This document shows positions 50,461-61,059 of a stretch of 64,000 nt of DNA, one piece after another. The position numbers were made by a program, and so were the translations under genes. The stretch spans positions 1,736,001 to 1,800,000 of the forward strand of contig JAEUWY010000015.1 of the NCBI GenBank assembly GCA_022059125.1, in the 5' to 3' direction. The notes beneath the pieces were generated by a model that worked only from the letters and a program-made list of their open reading frames with translations, made no database searches and was not told the origin of the DNA. This DNA is from Corynespora cassiicola (lineage: Eukaryota; Ascomycota; Dothideomycetes; Pleosporales; Corynesporascaceae). Numbering within the stretch: position 1 is the first letter of the stretch; the number at the start of each line of letters is the position of its first letter.

Positions 50461-51017
50461 AGTAGACAAAACTTGTACTCTCTTGGCTGCATGTTCCATT
50501 CCGTCTTGTATATGTGCATGCTAGACTCTGTTTTCATTTCGGAGGCCATGTCATTTGTTAGAGCTGATTCCTGCTGGGCGTTTGGATGTCGTTTCAACAT
50601 TGGGGGTACTACATATTACACGCGGGATCCACGAATTACTCATTATTTTGCTTCAGTGGGGATTCCGATTCGTGCGCATGATTTCGCGAAGACAAAATGT
50701 ACAAAGGGTGAGATGTAAGATTCAACGCGCACCATTTCTCCGTGGTCGTCTCCGTCCTACCGGTGTACGCACAATGTTGTCGACAATTCTAACCCACGCG
50801 ACGTATCCATACAACGTCCCCTTCGTCTGCGCTCTCGACAGATTCAAGAGCTTCCACCCCCAAGATTTATTCTTGAAGAACAACCAAAACTCTTATTAAA
50901 GATTCCAATCATCTAAACCCTACACACACAAGAAGCAAACTGACCACCCAATCTAACACCAGCAAAGCCCAAGAGAAAACCACAGCAGAGCATCCTACTA
51001 CTAACCAAGAAAGGGAC
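50461..51017. other. Intergenic region before the CGH-protein array
   Basis: 557 bp with the 3' end of the carrier gene and the promoter of the first array member. No gene supported. Confidence 0.5.
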
Positions 51018-51596
51018 ATGTGCAAGCTCCTTATCCCCCGTTACCGCTGCGGCCACATCTGCCCACACGACCCCGCCCACCCCAAAACCACCTGGGACCC
51101 CTGCTCCACCGCCCTCCAACACCAACCCCCGCGCCCCTGCCCCTGGAACAAGTCCCTCTCCCCGCGCCGCTACGAGGACACGGATGACGTGTGCGACCTC
51201 CCCTGCTGCCAGCGCAAAGAGGTGCTGCGGCTGCAGGAGCAGCAGGCGCAGTTCGACAAGAACGTGGCCGAGTGGAAGTACGTTCTCTCTAGGGATGTGG
51301 CGCGGTGGGATGAGCAGAGGGGGTTGAAGGAGGCGGATAGGAAGGTGATGGAGAGGAGACTAAAAAGTAGGGTGGTGGGGGAGAGGGAGAGAGAGAGAGC
51401 GAGGAGGGTGGTGGAGAGGGAGGTGGAGGAGGATGCGAGGAGGGCTCAGGTGGAGAGGTTGGAGGTGGGAATGATGGCTGTGCGGAATGAGAAGGCTGCG
51501 AGAAAGAACTACAACGAGAAAAAGAGGTTGGAAGAGGAGTGGGAGAAGTTGGAGAGGGAGAAGGAGGAATGGGCTGCGCAAATGGAGAATACTTAG
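51018..51596 (+). CDS. Met-Cys...Tyr-x-Cys-Gly-His protein with long coiled coil
   Basis: Single exon, 192 residues. It begins MCKLLIPRYRCGHICPHD, has further Cys at DPCS, PCPW and DLPCCQRK (zinc-ribbon-like), and then switches at about residue 70 to a highly charged alpha-helical segment (QEQQAQFDKNVAEW through EKKRLEEEWEKLEREKEEW) expected to form a coiled coil. No signal peptide or membrane segment. The first part is shared with the neighbours; the coiled coil is unique to this member and could mediate oligomerisation. Strong purine bias on the coding strand reflects the Glu/Arg/Lys content. Unknown function. Confidence 0.7.
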   Translation: MCKLLIPRYRCGHICPHDPAHPKTTWDPCSTALQHQPPRPCPWNKSLSPRRYEDTDDVCDLPCCQRKEVLRLQEQQAQFDKNVAEWKYVLSRDVARWDEQRGLKEADRKVMERRLKSRVVGERERERARRVVEREVEEDARRAQVERLEVGMMAVRNEKAARKNYNEKKRLEEEWEKLEREKEEWAAQMENT

Positions 51597-51838
51597 GTGA
51601 GTGTCTGCCTGGTTCTTTTTTTTCCTTCTCCAAAAATTGTACTCGTCGGATCTGGTCATGTATTTTCGCGGGTCGTGAATTGTGGGCCAATCACGTTTGG
51701 AAACATGTTGTCTTTGTTGGGTTAGACACCTCACACATACTCATAAATATATATTCCTTCCAATTTCCTGTTTTTTCATCACGTTCATCGCAATACTTTG
51801 CATCAACAACATCCCGATATATATTTCCCATAGCGAAA

Positions 51839-52030
51839 ATGTGCCAGGCCTACCTTTTCTACTACACCTGTGGCCATCAGTTTAGAGAGGTAGTGCCGTG
51901 CAAGTCAATACAGAACCGCGAGAAAACCATTTGCATGGTTTTCTACGACGAAGCGGACTATACCATATACCCGTCTTCATGCCAAAAGTGTCTAGATGGA
52001 TCATATCAGGGGTACTTACGTCAAGAATGA
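51839..52030 (+). CDS. Small Met-Cys...Tyr-x-Cys-Gly-His protein
   Basis: Sixty-three residues from the ATG at 51839 (context CGAAA). It starts MCQAYLFYYTCGHQFREVVPC and ends with a second metal-ligand-like pair, SSCQKC, followed by a Tyr-rich tail. The layout (Cys-Gly-His early, Cys-x2-Cys late) suggests one zinc site. It is transcribed in the same direction as its upstream neighbour, 242 bp after that gene's stop. The same frame stays open upstream to 51539, but that sequence overlaps the preceding gene and is not protein-like. Unknown function. Confidence 0.6.
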   Translation: MCQAYLFYYTCGHQFREVVPCKSIQNREKTICMVFYDEADYTIYPSSCQKCLDGSYQGYLRQE

Positions 52031-52426
52031 GCTTCCTATAGTAAGTTTGAGATTATTCTGGAATGTGGATAATCAGTTGTTCCATTGAGCCCAAGCAGCA
52101 AACTATGGAACCATTCCGATCAATATAACTTGTGCCATCTGTCTAAACCTTGAGTGTTGAATATTCAATATGAGTGAAGTTGACACACATTGAATTCTCC
52201 TTGAATGACCTCCCCGGTAATGAATACATCGCAAGCGCCACGTTGGAGCAGTCTGTTCATCCGCTTGCTCATTCCAATAAAGTGCGCAGTTCTTCACAGA
52301 CTTACGTGTCTGCCCATAAAATCGATCCAGACGCATGTATCGGGGCCACGTATTCTCGCATTTATTAGCACAAGTACATCTAGCCCTCAGCATCGAGCAA
52401 ATAGCATACCGACACCTCATAGCCGC
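52031..52426. other. Intergenic gap within the CGH-protein array
   Basis: About 400 bp, AT-leaning, with no separate gene supported. It should hold the promoter of the next member. Confidence 0.45.
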
Positions 52427-52627
52427 ATGTGTCTAATTTTTAACGTGCATCACGCATGTGGATGCTGGGTCCCCGAGATAGTGGCGTGTCCGGACGTCGA
52501 TGGAGGAGGCAGCTGTCAAATGGGAGTCCAGGAAGGCGGTGACAAGTTTGGTGTAAGGAAGTGCTGGAGGTGCGTAGATATGGACAAGAAGAACGCAGGG
52601 GACAAGCGAAAGAGGCAGGGACTCTGA
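52427..52627 (+). CDS. Small Met-Cys...Cys-Gly-Cys protein
   Basis: Sixty-six residues from an ATG at 52427. It starts MCLIFNVHHACGCWVPEIVACP, has GSCQMG and KCWRCVDMDKK, and ends in a basic tail KNAGDKRKRQGL that could be a nuclear localisation signal. The Cys pairs at CGC and CWRC match the early and late pairs of its neighbours. The frame is open upstream to 52205, but the Met-Cys start matches the family. Unknown function. Confidence 0.6.
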   Translation: MCLIFNVHHACGCWVPEIVACPDVDGGGSCQMGVQEGGDKFGVRKCWRCVDMDKKNAGDKRKRQGL

Positions 52628-52816
52628 GGCGAGATGATCAAGCAGTCTAAGTTTTACAAATAATACCCTGGGGGTACATGAGATCTTGACATGAAGACTT
52701 ATTAGTGTACTAAAGGATATCCGGGATTTTCGCAAGATTGACGTCTCAAGTTCAAATTCGGTTGATTATACTTGATCGGTGGATCTGTATTACACTACCC
52801 TTTCTGAAATCCTCAA

Positions 52817-53338
52817 CTAATATCCACTTTGTCGCATTCTATCACCTCTTCGTGCCTCATTTCTATATCTGCACTCACTAGATAACCCAAGCATCTCCAA
52901 CGCGGCCCTCCAGCCCCAGCGACGGCTACCACAGGATCCCCTGCTCCCAACCTGAGCGGCAGTAGTATCATTGCTTCTCCTAGTCATGCTCGAGCCAGAG
53001 CTCCCACGGCTATAAGCCCCGCTTTCAGTACTGCGACTGCTACATGTGAATTCTGGAGGGTCGATTGGTCCCGGATCGCCGACGGGTGTGCTCTCCAAGC
53101 ACATTGGACATTTCGTATTCCGCGACACGATGTGAAACTCTACATTGTCGGTGGTGACTAAACTGGCTCTGCTGTTGCTTGAGCGTATCGAAAGCTCGCT
53201 GGTGGTGACGGAAGATTCTGAAGACTCAGATGACGACGTTGAAGAAATTGATGAGACTGAAAGAGTGTCATCGGCCAGCTCACCGTAGCCTGATAGGACA
53301 AAGTGGGCGCAGGTGTAAGTTATTATGTCGATCGGCAT
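52817..53338 (-). CDS. Ser-rich relative of the CGH proteins
   Basis: One exon, 173 residues from an ATG at 53338. The start MPIDIITYTCAHFVLSGYGE keeps Tyr-x-Cys-x-His at the same distance from the N-terminus as the neighbours, though Met-Cys is Met-Pro here. A Ser-rich stretch (SVSSISSTSSSESSESS) follows, then the late pair NTKCPMCLES and a Ser/Gly/Arg-rich basic tail. Relation to the other members is inferred from layout only. It lies on the opposite strand and diverges from the broken member at 53759. Confidence 0.55.
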   Translation of the reverse strand: MPIDIITYTCAHFVLSGYGELADDTLSVSSISSTSSSESSESSVTTSELSIRSSNSRASLVTTDNVEFHIVSRNTKCPMCLESTPVGDPGPIDPPEFTCSSRSTESGAYSRGSSGSSMTRRSNDTTAAQVGSRGSCGSRRWGWRAALEMLGLSSECRYRNEARRGDRMRQSGY

Positions 53339-53758
53339 TGTGATCGGTTGGATATTGAAGGTCAAGCGGATGTCAGTTCCTGGAGATGCGCAGAAGCGGG
53401 GCTCAGGAATCTTAAATGAATTGTATAATTATAATAGACCAGTTTTTCCGTTTGTCCTTTTGCCTGTTCGTTTGTTGAGCATGTCAGCTGGGCTTGCCAA
53501 GTGAAGGACTCAGCTATGAGTTGTTCATTCGGATTTTTATCATGTGTGAATACTTTGTAGTCTATGGATGCATTCAACAACATTGTGCCTTCCTCTTCAA
53601 AATTAATACCAAGATGTTTAGTAACCATGGCTTTTCATTTTAAGCGTAGTGAAAAGTATTTAAATCCCTCTCATCATAAATCTTTGTGCCGCATCATCTA
53701 CCAAAAGCCGGAAATTATCAACAAACTCCAACGGACGAAAAGCCGTAAACTATCAACA
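53339..53758. promoter_or_regulatory. Divergent promoter between two CGH-type genes
   Basis: 420 bp between outward-pointing starts (53338 minus, 53759 plus); AT-rich, with no clear core element identified. Confidence 0.4.
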
Positions 53759-54007
53759 ATGTCCGACAACCGATGGTTCAACCTAGTGCAGGATTCATGC
53801 ATAAAGGTTTACTGAAAATGTGATTGCGGTCACATCGCCTACGAACTAGACAATCATCTCGAGACTTGTAAGGTCAGTGATGAGACATCTGAGCGAAGAG
53901 ATTGTGATCTAAAGACACTGTATGAGGATCTCGGCGACCCTTGCAAAAAATGTCTCAGGGAGGAAGAGGCCTTGGAGTCTGGTACTGAAAATATAGATGA
54001 GAACTGA
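53759..54007 (+). pseudogene. CGH-type gene interrupted by an in-frame TGA
   Basis: From ATG 53759 the frame encodes MSDNRWFNLVQDSCIKVY, then TGA (53813..53815). The same frame continues KCDCGHIAYELDNHLETC, then DLGDPCKKCLREEEALE and stops at 54007. Both the early CDCGH and the late CKKC pair match the neighbours, so the two parts belong together. No intron removes the TGA without also deleting CGH. Either a recent nonsense mutation, a shorter product starting downstream, or stop readthrough. Confidence 0.55.
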
Positions 54008-54229
54008 TCAGAGACAGCACAATATTATCTCTGCTCCAGAAGAAGTACGATAGTATCGATGATTAACACAACAATTGACATTTAAATTTAACCAATGATC
54101 ATTCCAACATCTGACGTGAAGTCTTATCTGAAAGTTTTGTCCATGACCACCTTCCACTCTAATAGAGTTGCAACCTGTTCTCGTACGCGTAATGGTAGAA
54201 ACTTTCCCCCAGAGGAATACATTCATACC

Positions 54230-55027
54230 TCAACCTTTCCACACGGCTGGGCCCGGAGGTTGATATGTCTCAGGTGCGCCTTGAATAGTTCCAAGATTCA
54301 CCAAGATCCCGGGATCGTTAGTTTGGTACGCTCCTGGAAGCGAGACCAACGGCGAGGGTGAGCCATTTCCCCCACCGGTGATCTTGATTTGAGTGCAAGC
54401 CAGGTAGAATTGAGCTTTATTTGGCTGCATCGCCATGTGTAGGGCTATGTGTTCAACGCGCAGGAGGTAATCGCCATTAGGAATGGACTTGGGGATTATC
54501 GTGTTTGGTGTTTTGTATTCGTCTGCGATGTTGTCAGCTTACCAAGGACTCTAAGTGATGTGGATAATACTTACTCTGTCCTGGCCACGTCATTTGCTTG
54601 TTTTGGTCGACACTCGGCATGGTAGTCGAGATTTTGAACCATACGGCACCAGAGCCATCCCAGCTGGTCACCGATTGACCGGAAGGAGCCTTGGCTAGAT
54701 AATATTGTGTCGGACCAGGATGGTTGACCTGTTGGGTAGAGATATAATGGATTTTGGAGCCAGCAGGGACCGTGATCACATTCTGTGCATTTTGCGACGA
54801 GTAACAGCGGATGTCGGCGACGGTTGGGTTTTCTATTCCTTGTTTGGAATTCGCATTCTTCGTCATGCGCGTTGCAGACCAATCTTTCTCTTCAGGCTTT
54901 CCGTCGACTACAAGTCGCGGAAAAGTGTCTACACTGTATCAGCTCCGCACATAGCTATTTAATGAAAGCACGTACAGTGGGCCTTTGCCGCAGTGATCGT
55001 TAACAACAGGACCGTCGATAACTTCAT
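54230..55027 (-). CDS. Lytic polysaccharide monooxygenase, AA9
   Basis: Three exons; introns 54929..54975 and 54523..54574 give 232 residues. The signal peptide ends at KA and the mature protein begins with His17 ([12 protein letters not shown]), the N-terminal ligand of the copper His-brace. The second His is in [17 protein letters not shown], and the axial Tyr is in [11 protein letters not shown], the usual QxY-type motif. Enzymes of this family cleave cellulose or related glucans oxidatively outside the cell using peroxide or oxygen. There is no CBM1 domain; the C-terminus is Pro/Gly-rich ([15 protein letters not shown]). The first intron splits the codon immediately after the catalytic His. 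A TATA box precedes the gene. All metal ligands are present, so it should be active. Confidence 0.93.
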
Positions 55028-55608
55028 GTTCGATTATGATACCAAACCTGAGATCTCAGAGCTAGCATTTATTTAGGTCAACTGGGAGGTCTTTTATATC
55101 CGAAATAGGACAAGATTTCAATATCGCTCGCAGCTTGGATGGTAGAGTGCGAGTAATAAATCTAGTAGCGGGGATTGGTTAATTCCTAAAAAAATCACTC
55201 AACTCGGAATCTCACAAATTTACTTCGGACCTATCGACAGCCGTTCCATTATTGTCGCTCGCCTCAAAGCCGGCTCGGATGTTCAGGTTTAATATATGCG
55301 TTACGGGGATCGCATTGCCGAGAATCTGGGGAAAGTAGCTATTTCCTATTTAGCCCAAATAACTTGAGCAGCGTTGTATAATGGGATGTACGGAATAGTT
55401 CTTGGAACTTGGAGCACATGGACGTGCGTTTTACTTTTGTACTCATCCGTTATCGCGCCATAGATGGGTTCGATGCACCAAGGAAAATGCAAATACATTG
55501 CGAAAAGCTTTTCGATTATATATGACATTGAATCATGAAATCTAGTTCAAATTCAACTGCACATCCATGCTTCGCCACGTCGTGTGTTTGGGTTGTTGGT
55601 GACAAGCC
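55028..55608. other. AA9 promoter region and gap before the NmrA-like gene
   Basis: About 580 bp, AT-leaning, holding the AA9 promoter (minus strand) and the 3' end of the NmrA-like gene. No other gene supported. Confidence 0.5.
55091..55098 (-). promoter_or_regulatory. TATA box of the AA9 gene
   Basis: On the minus strand the sequence GATATAAAAGACC lies about 65 bp upstream of the AA9 start codon, a strong TATA match at a usual distance for a regulated fungal gene. Confidence 0.6.
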
Positions 55609-56438
55609 TTAGCTTTTAGTGGAAGGGTAGGGTCGCCCAACCTTGAGATCGTCCAGGTCATCCTCGCCATAAGCCCAGACTCGTTCACGAACTTCTGTCT
55701 TCGAAAGAATACTGTCGTATATGCGCCCAAAGGTGGACGCTTTCGTAACGCCATGCTGCTCTGCGGAAGAATCTACTTCGACGCGGAAAGCAAGATAGAG
55801 CTCAACGAATCGGATATTGGTGTCTGCTAGGGCCTTTTCGGCATAACGGGAAAAAGAGAAAAGCGCGCCCTGAGACATTGCAGGCAATACACGCTCTGCT
55901 ATATCGCCTTGGGCGCCGGTACAGAGGATCCAAGTAGACTTGGCTTTTTGTTCTAGAAGATACGGAATAGTGGCTTGGTAGGCGACTGTGATCATGATTA
56001 ATGGAGATTCCTTTCGTGTTATGATTGAATACCTACAGATGTTGGACTCAAAGCTTTGCGTCATCTGGTAGCGGATTTCTTCCGTGGTTACCTCCAACAA
56101 TGGGGCCGGAGAGTATCCACCACCGACTAGAATCTGTCAACTATATATTCCAAAAGGACAAACGAGGACTTACTCGACGAAAAGACATGTTGAAAAGATG
56201 GCAGGGATCCCTCCCGCACTTTGTCAACCACGCCCTTGACACCTTTGTCGGAAAGGACATCAGCCTCAACAATAGTGATCCTGTCATGGCCGTCGGGAAT
56301 ATGCTCTTTCAACTTTTGGGCGGAGTTTTGATTTCGTACTACGGCGATGACATTTCTGCCAGAACGAAGGGCACCATGAATAGCAGAGACGCCAACATTT
56401 CCAGTAGAGCCGAGTACCAATACAGTTTCCTGACTCAT
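55609..56438 (-). CDS. NmrA-like / atypical short-chain dehydrogenase-type NAD(P)-binding protein
   Basis: Three exons; introns 56127..56173 and 55986..56036 give 243 residues. The N-terminal Rossmann motif is VLVLGSTGNVGVSAI, followed by VIAVVRNQNS and VEADVLSDKGV, and the spliced HVFSSIGGGYSPAPLLEVT. The typical catalytic Tyr-x3-Lys of classical SDRs is not evident, as in NmrA/atypical SDR proteins, which often act as NAD(P) sensors. The C-terminal half (KSTWILCTGAQGD through EVRERVWAYGEDDLDD) completes the fold. Length is short but normal for the group. Whether it is an enzyme or a sensor cannot be said. It is an intact counterpart to the dead NmrA-like copy at 37.2 kb, though not an obvious recent duplicate. 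Confidence 0.8.
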
Positions 56439-59224
56439 GTTTATGAGCGTTTTGGGTTCAACTTGTTCGTATTTGTAGTATTGTTTTACGTCACAAGAAA
56501 CTTTGAAGAGAGAAACAAAGATTGGTAGAGAGTGCCACTGATGATAATGATAAAAAAGCTATGCACTTCGTAGCTTTATATCTTTTCACCGCAATGACAA
56601 ATTTATGTAGCATACAAGGTTGCTCGGTCTTCAAAAGTTCCGATCAGTCGGGCTTCCGTGGCTCCGATCGTGGCTCTGCTGACTATTTAAGTAGAAGTTG
56701 CCAAGGTTGTGGGTATCATTAGTAGCGCTATCGCGACGTCATTGGCCCAATTGCAGCGCAAGGCCCAAGGCTTCCGCCCTAATGCGCAACATATTGAAGG
56801 AATCATGACGTTCTGGACTGGGGACCTCTTCAAGTGTCAGGTAGGGTGGAAGACGACCTATCATACACAACGGATATGTTCCAAAGCCTAGTACGCATCC
56901 TTCGCTTAGCTTAGTACAACCTAGAATTGTCTTGTATACTCTAGTAGATGCTTCGCAGGTTCAAGTATCCGTAATAGGCGCCAAGCGACTCCAAAAAGCG
57001 ATGACGGCAAGTCATGTTTATCCAAAGGCTGGGTCATGATCAGACTCCGTCGATGGGCTTTTAAGATTGAAATTGTTGTAGAGGTATTCTCCAGCAGGCA
57101 GAAGGGTTTTAGGAACGGATGCTTCAATTAGTCATCATCGCCAAGATGACAATGCTGATAGGCACATGGCCGAGTACCATGTTGACTTCGAATGCGCATT
57201 GCCTGATGGATATGAAAATAGAATTAAAATTTATTCGCTAATAAGTCCATAGGAGCAGTGACGTCGATATCCTCCTACTTCACGCGAGTTTCAACTGTGA
57301 CTAGGATTTTTTCTAATCCCTCCTAGCAAGGTTCTCGATGTCAACGTTAATCATAGAATGGATGAATAAATACTATGCACGAAGGTTGAGGCGCGAATTT
57401 AGGGCCTTGGAGCTCAAAATGCTTGGTAGGAATGTAGAATGAAGATAAAAGGCTGGATCACATCCGCCAGGCAAAGCCGATCGACAGGTTTCCCTAACGA
57501 TCACACCGCCGTCGACTGCGTACAATGGGATTTGGCTTCCACTGATAAGTATATATGAGATCTGGCGCATTCTAGATGTGATTCTACAAGGATTCCATCT
57601 CAAGTTGGTCCCAAAGTGAGATGTATGGTTTTCTAAGAATTCACTTGTTGACCTGCAGACAAGCTCTTTTCATGGCAAGCTATCAGAGATACTCCTTTTG
57701 GAGCCATGCAGATTTGTGTTAACCCTATTTATTGGGAAGAATGTATCGAGCTTGCTTTGGGAGGATATGAACCGTGGTACTTTGACTGTTGCCCTTGGGA
57801 TTGCCTCAGCCCCTTGACAATCCTCCAAGGTCTCGAACTTAGCAACAAGGTTCCATTTTGGCAGGTAACATGTCAAAAATATCACGATACAAGTGCGCAA
57901 AGAAGAAAGACATACGAGTATCTGGAGGGCGTCTAGAAGCCGGACGACATTGGCAGATATTTCCAAGGCTCGGCCTGCTGGTCTCATCTCCCAAAGTTGA
58001 GGCATAGCTGTGAGCTGCATGTCCAAGGCGGTGCGACATTGGATTGCCCGAAAACAAATTGGCGGTGCCACTCGATGATTGGGGCCGGATGTTTAGCGCG
58101 GGTGGTTCCGGAAGGCTATTCTAACCTCAGCCATGACGGCCCTTACTTGCACCCGGGCCTACCAATGTCTACACCTTTCCAAACAAGCGACTCCCAGAAC
58201 AGTTCTATTCCTTCGCATCCCTGTGGAAGAAATGCAGCTTCCTGTGCCGCAATGAAGTGCACAAGACCATCATCAAAAAATATAAGCTGACCTGTCATAT
58301 TTAGATGTATTGCTGGACCGTGTTTTCCCATAGGTTGTCGATGGCAGGGAGCAGATGGCCTGGCACCCGCACAGGCTGTGGAAGCGAACAAAGAACCAGA
58401 CAGTCTTTACGCCTCATGCAGTGCCACCACGATGGTTCTTAACCGCCTTTTATCCACATTCTGGCTGCATCCTGTGGTGATTCCCGTTGCCAGTGGAGAT
58501 GGGCCTGGCCAAGCGCTCTTTACGCCCGCCGTCTGACCGGTACGCCCCACAGGCGCTCGACCAAACGCACAGCAAAACCGTCTCTGACAGCTCCCGTCAG
58601 CGACCCCTCTCGTCTCAGTCGCGCAGTGGAGCATGACGACTTGCCCGCGACAGAGTCGTCGATCTATCTGCCGAATATGTGGCGACGCCTCTTGGGCTTG
58701 GTCCGCTCTGCCAAGGGCTGGCGCTTCAGAAACACCAAAGCCGCAGGTCGTCCGCGCTCGTCCCCTGCCAGCCAAGCACCAACCCCGCATGCATCCAACC
58801 ATTGCGCGCACCGTTTGGCCGGCCCGTCCGTGCAATCCCACCCCATGTCGGCTCCGTAAAAATATTGACACACGCAGCAGGCCCCTTGTTCAATCAAAGG
58901 CGAACTCGATCCAGTAAGGATGGGGTGGAGCAGACTTAAAAGCTAACATGGCCCAAGTCGGGGCGCTGCTTGGTGGCTTCTGAACAACTGCCGACTTCTC
59001 CTGCCAGCTCTCCCTAGAGCTCTTGTATCCAGTTGGCTGTGGAGTTGGCTTGCGAAGGCAGCTCGTAACGGGACTCCTTTCCAGCTTATATGTGGAGGGC
59101 CCTTCCCCGGATTCTGTTCCCCAGACACCAGCCGGAAGAAGTGCGGCGCCCACCACCATAGACGAAAAATTTTCAGGTCCCTGACTCCGCCGCGCAAACA
59201 GATCCAGCCCCCAAGCCGTGCGCC
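56439..59224. other. Long intergenic region upstream of the MFS gene
   Basis: 2.8 kb. The first half (56.4-58.0 kb) is AT-leaning with no supported gene and could hold decayed sequence. The last 0.8 kb is GC-richer with frames on both strands (for example 154 codons, 58407..58871 minus) that have no domain. The MFS promoter lies at the right end. Confidence 0.5.
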
Positions 59225-61059
59225 ATGGCGACCAACGAGGTGCAAATCACTGGAGGGGTCGATATCCCAGCCAAGGACGAGAAGACGCTGTGTAAGTATG
59301 CACTCACTCCGTGTCCCTCGCCGTGCTGACACGGACAGATGTAGACTCGGAGAACCTGGGCGAAAAAGACGGCAGCGATGGCTCTACCGAGGAATTCACC
59401 TGGACCGAGGAAGAGGAGACTGCTGTTCGTCGCAAGCTCGACAAGGTCATCGTTCCGTTGACGACTTTCCTGTACTTGCTTTGCTTCCTCGATCGGTATG
59501 TCGCTGGTCCAGCCATGCTATCAACAATCGAGACTAATCCACTCGCAGTGCCAATGTGGGAAATGCGCGTATCCAGGGCATGGGTGTGGATCTCAACCTC
59601 GTGGGAGTTCGCTTCAACTGGGTCACGTCCATCTTCTACATCATCTACATGTTTGTTGAAATTCCTAGCAACATTCTTCTGAAGCTCATTGGCCCGAAGT
59701 GGTATCTCCCACTTCTGGTTGTGGGATTTGGATTCGTCTCTCTATGCACGGCTTTTGTGCAAAACTTTGCAGGACTGTTGGTTGCTCGTGCCTTCCTCGG
59801 AGTTTTCGAGGGAGGTGTCATGCCGTAAGTATCTTCATGTCCTTCAAAGACAAGCATTGTACTAATTCTCTCTACCAAGTGGCCTGGCCTTCTTCATCAC
59901 CTGCTTCTACAAGCGCCAGGAACTGCTCCTTCGTGTGGGTATCTATGTTTCAGCAGCCTCCATGGCTGGTGCATTTGGAGGTCTTTTGGCCACCGCGTAC
60001 GTTCTCAAATGCAATACTCGCGCTTTCTAGTCTAATGATGTGAAATAGCCTGTCTCGAATCCCGCCGTGGGGTGCCTCCTCAATGGTCATCCACACATGG
60101 CGCAACATCTTCTTTTTCGAGGGACTAGTCACCGTGCTTGTTGGTCTCGGTGCTCCATTCCTGATGCCCACCACTCCCTCAGAGTGCTGGTTCCTCAACG
60201 AAAGGGAAAGAAGGATCGCTGCCGAGCGATTGGTGATGAAGAACGGCGCTGATGAGAACGAGAAGGTTGAGGCCCATCACATCAGCCGCTCTTTGATGAA
60301 CATCAACAACTACATCTGTGCTTTGGGATTCTTCCTCATCAACATCACAGTCCAGGGGATTTCTCTTTTCATGGTAAGACTCTGACTGTCCCGGAAGCAA
60401 AACTCGCTAACTTCGGCAGCCTACCATCCTTGCTGATTTGGGTTGGACTGCCACCAAGGCGCAGCTTTACTCGGTCCCTCCTTATGTGTGCGCTTGTGTT
60501 GTCGCCATCGGCGTCGCATTCCTCTCCGACAAGACAAACAGGCGAGGCATTTGGCTGGCCGGCTTCACGCTGCTGGCAATCACTGGATTCGCCATCTTGC
60601 GATGGGCAACAGACGCCAATATCCGATACATGGGAGTATTCTTCATCACGCTCGGTGCATTCCCAGGCGGTCCCGGATTCCTATCTTGGGGCATGAATAA
60701 TGCCGCCGGGCCCGCAGTGCGCGCCGTTTCGAGCGCCTACATTGTCACCCTCGGCACAGCGGGAGGCATTCTTTCGACTTGGTAAGCCATACGCCCGTTC
60801 AAGCACTGTGACTAGAATCAACTGACCCCTTTTCAGGACCTACCGCACAGCCGAGTCTCCCAAGTATCCCACTGGCCATTCCATCAATCTTGGTGGCCAA
60901 ATTGGCGTCTTGGTTCTGGCTCTTTTGGGTATTGCTTATTGCAAGTGGGAGAACAGACAGCGCGATCTTGGCAAGAGGGATGGCCGGCTCAACGGACTCA
61001 GTGAAGAGCAGATCAGGGACCTGGGCTACAGGCACCCAGAGTTCCGCTACATTACCTAG
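59225..61059 (+). CDS. MFS transporter, allantoate permease (Dal5) / anion:cation symporter family
   Basis: Seven exons; introns 59292..59338, 59496..59548, 59825..59879, 59997..60048, 60374..60419 and 60782..60836 give 508 residues, the normal family length. About 12 membrane helices are visible, starting with VPLTTFLYLLCFLDRANVGNARIQGM, whose DRxNxGNAR loop is the family signature. LVARAFLGVFEGGVMPGLAFF and SDKTNRRGIWLAGF are other conserved parts. A hydrophilic acidic N-terminus and a basic C-terminal tail lie in the cytosol. Relatives import organic anions such as allantoate, nicotinate, pantothenate or biotin precursors at the plasma membrane; the substrate cannot be read here. The ATG at 59225 has a GCC context. 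The intron-rich structure is typical of this family in filamentous fungi. Confidence 0.92.

Noticed and set aside
58407..58871. 154-codon minus-strand frame
   Set aside because: Rich in Arg/Gly/Cys with three competing plus-strand frames; typical of GC-rich promoter sequence before the MFS gene.
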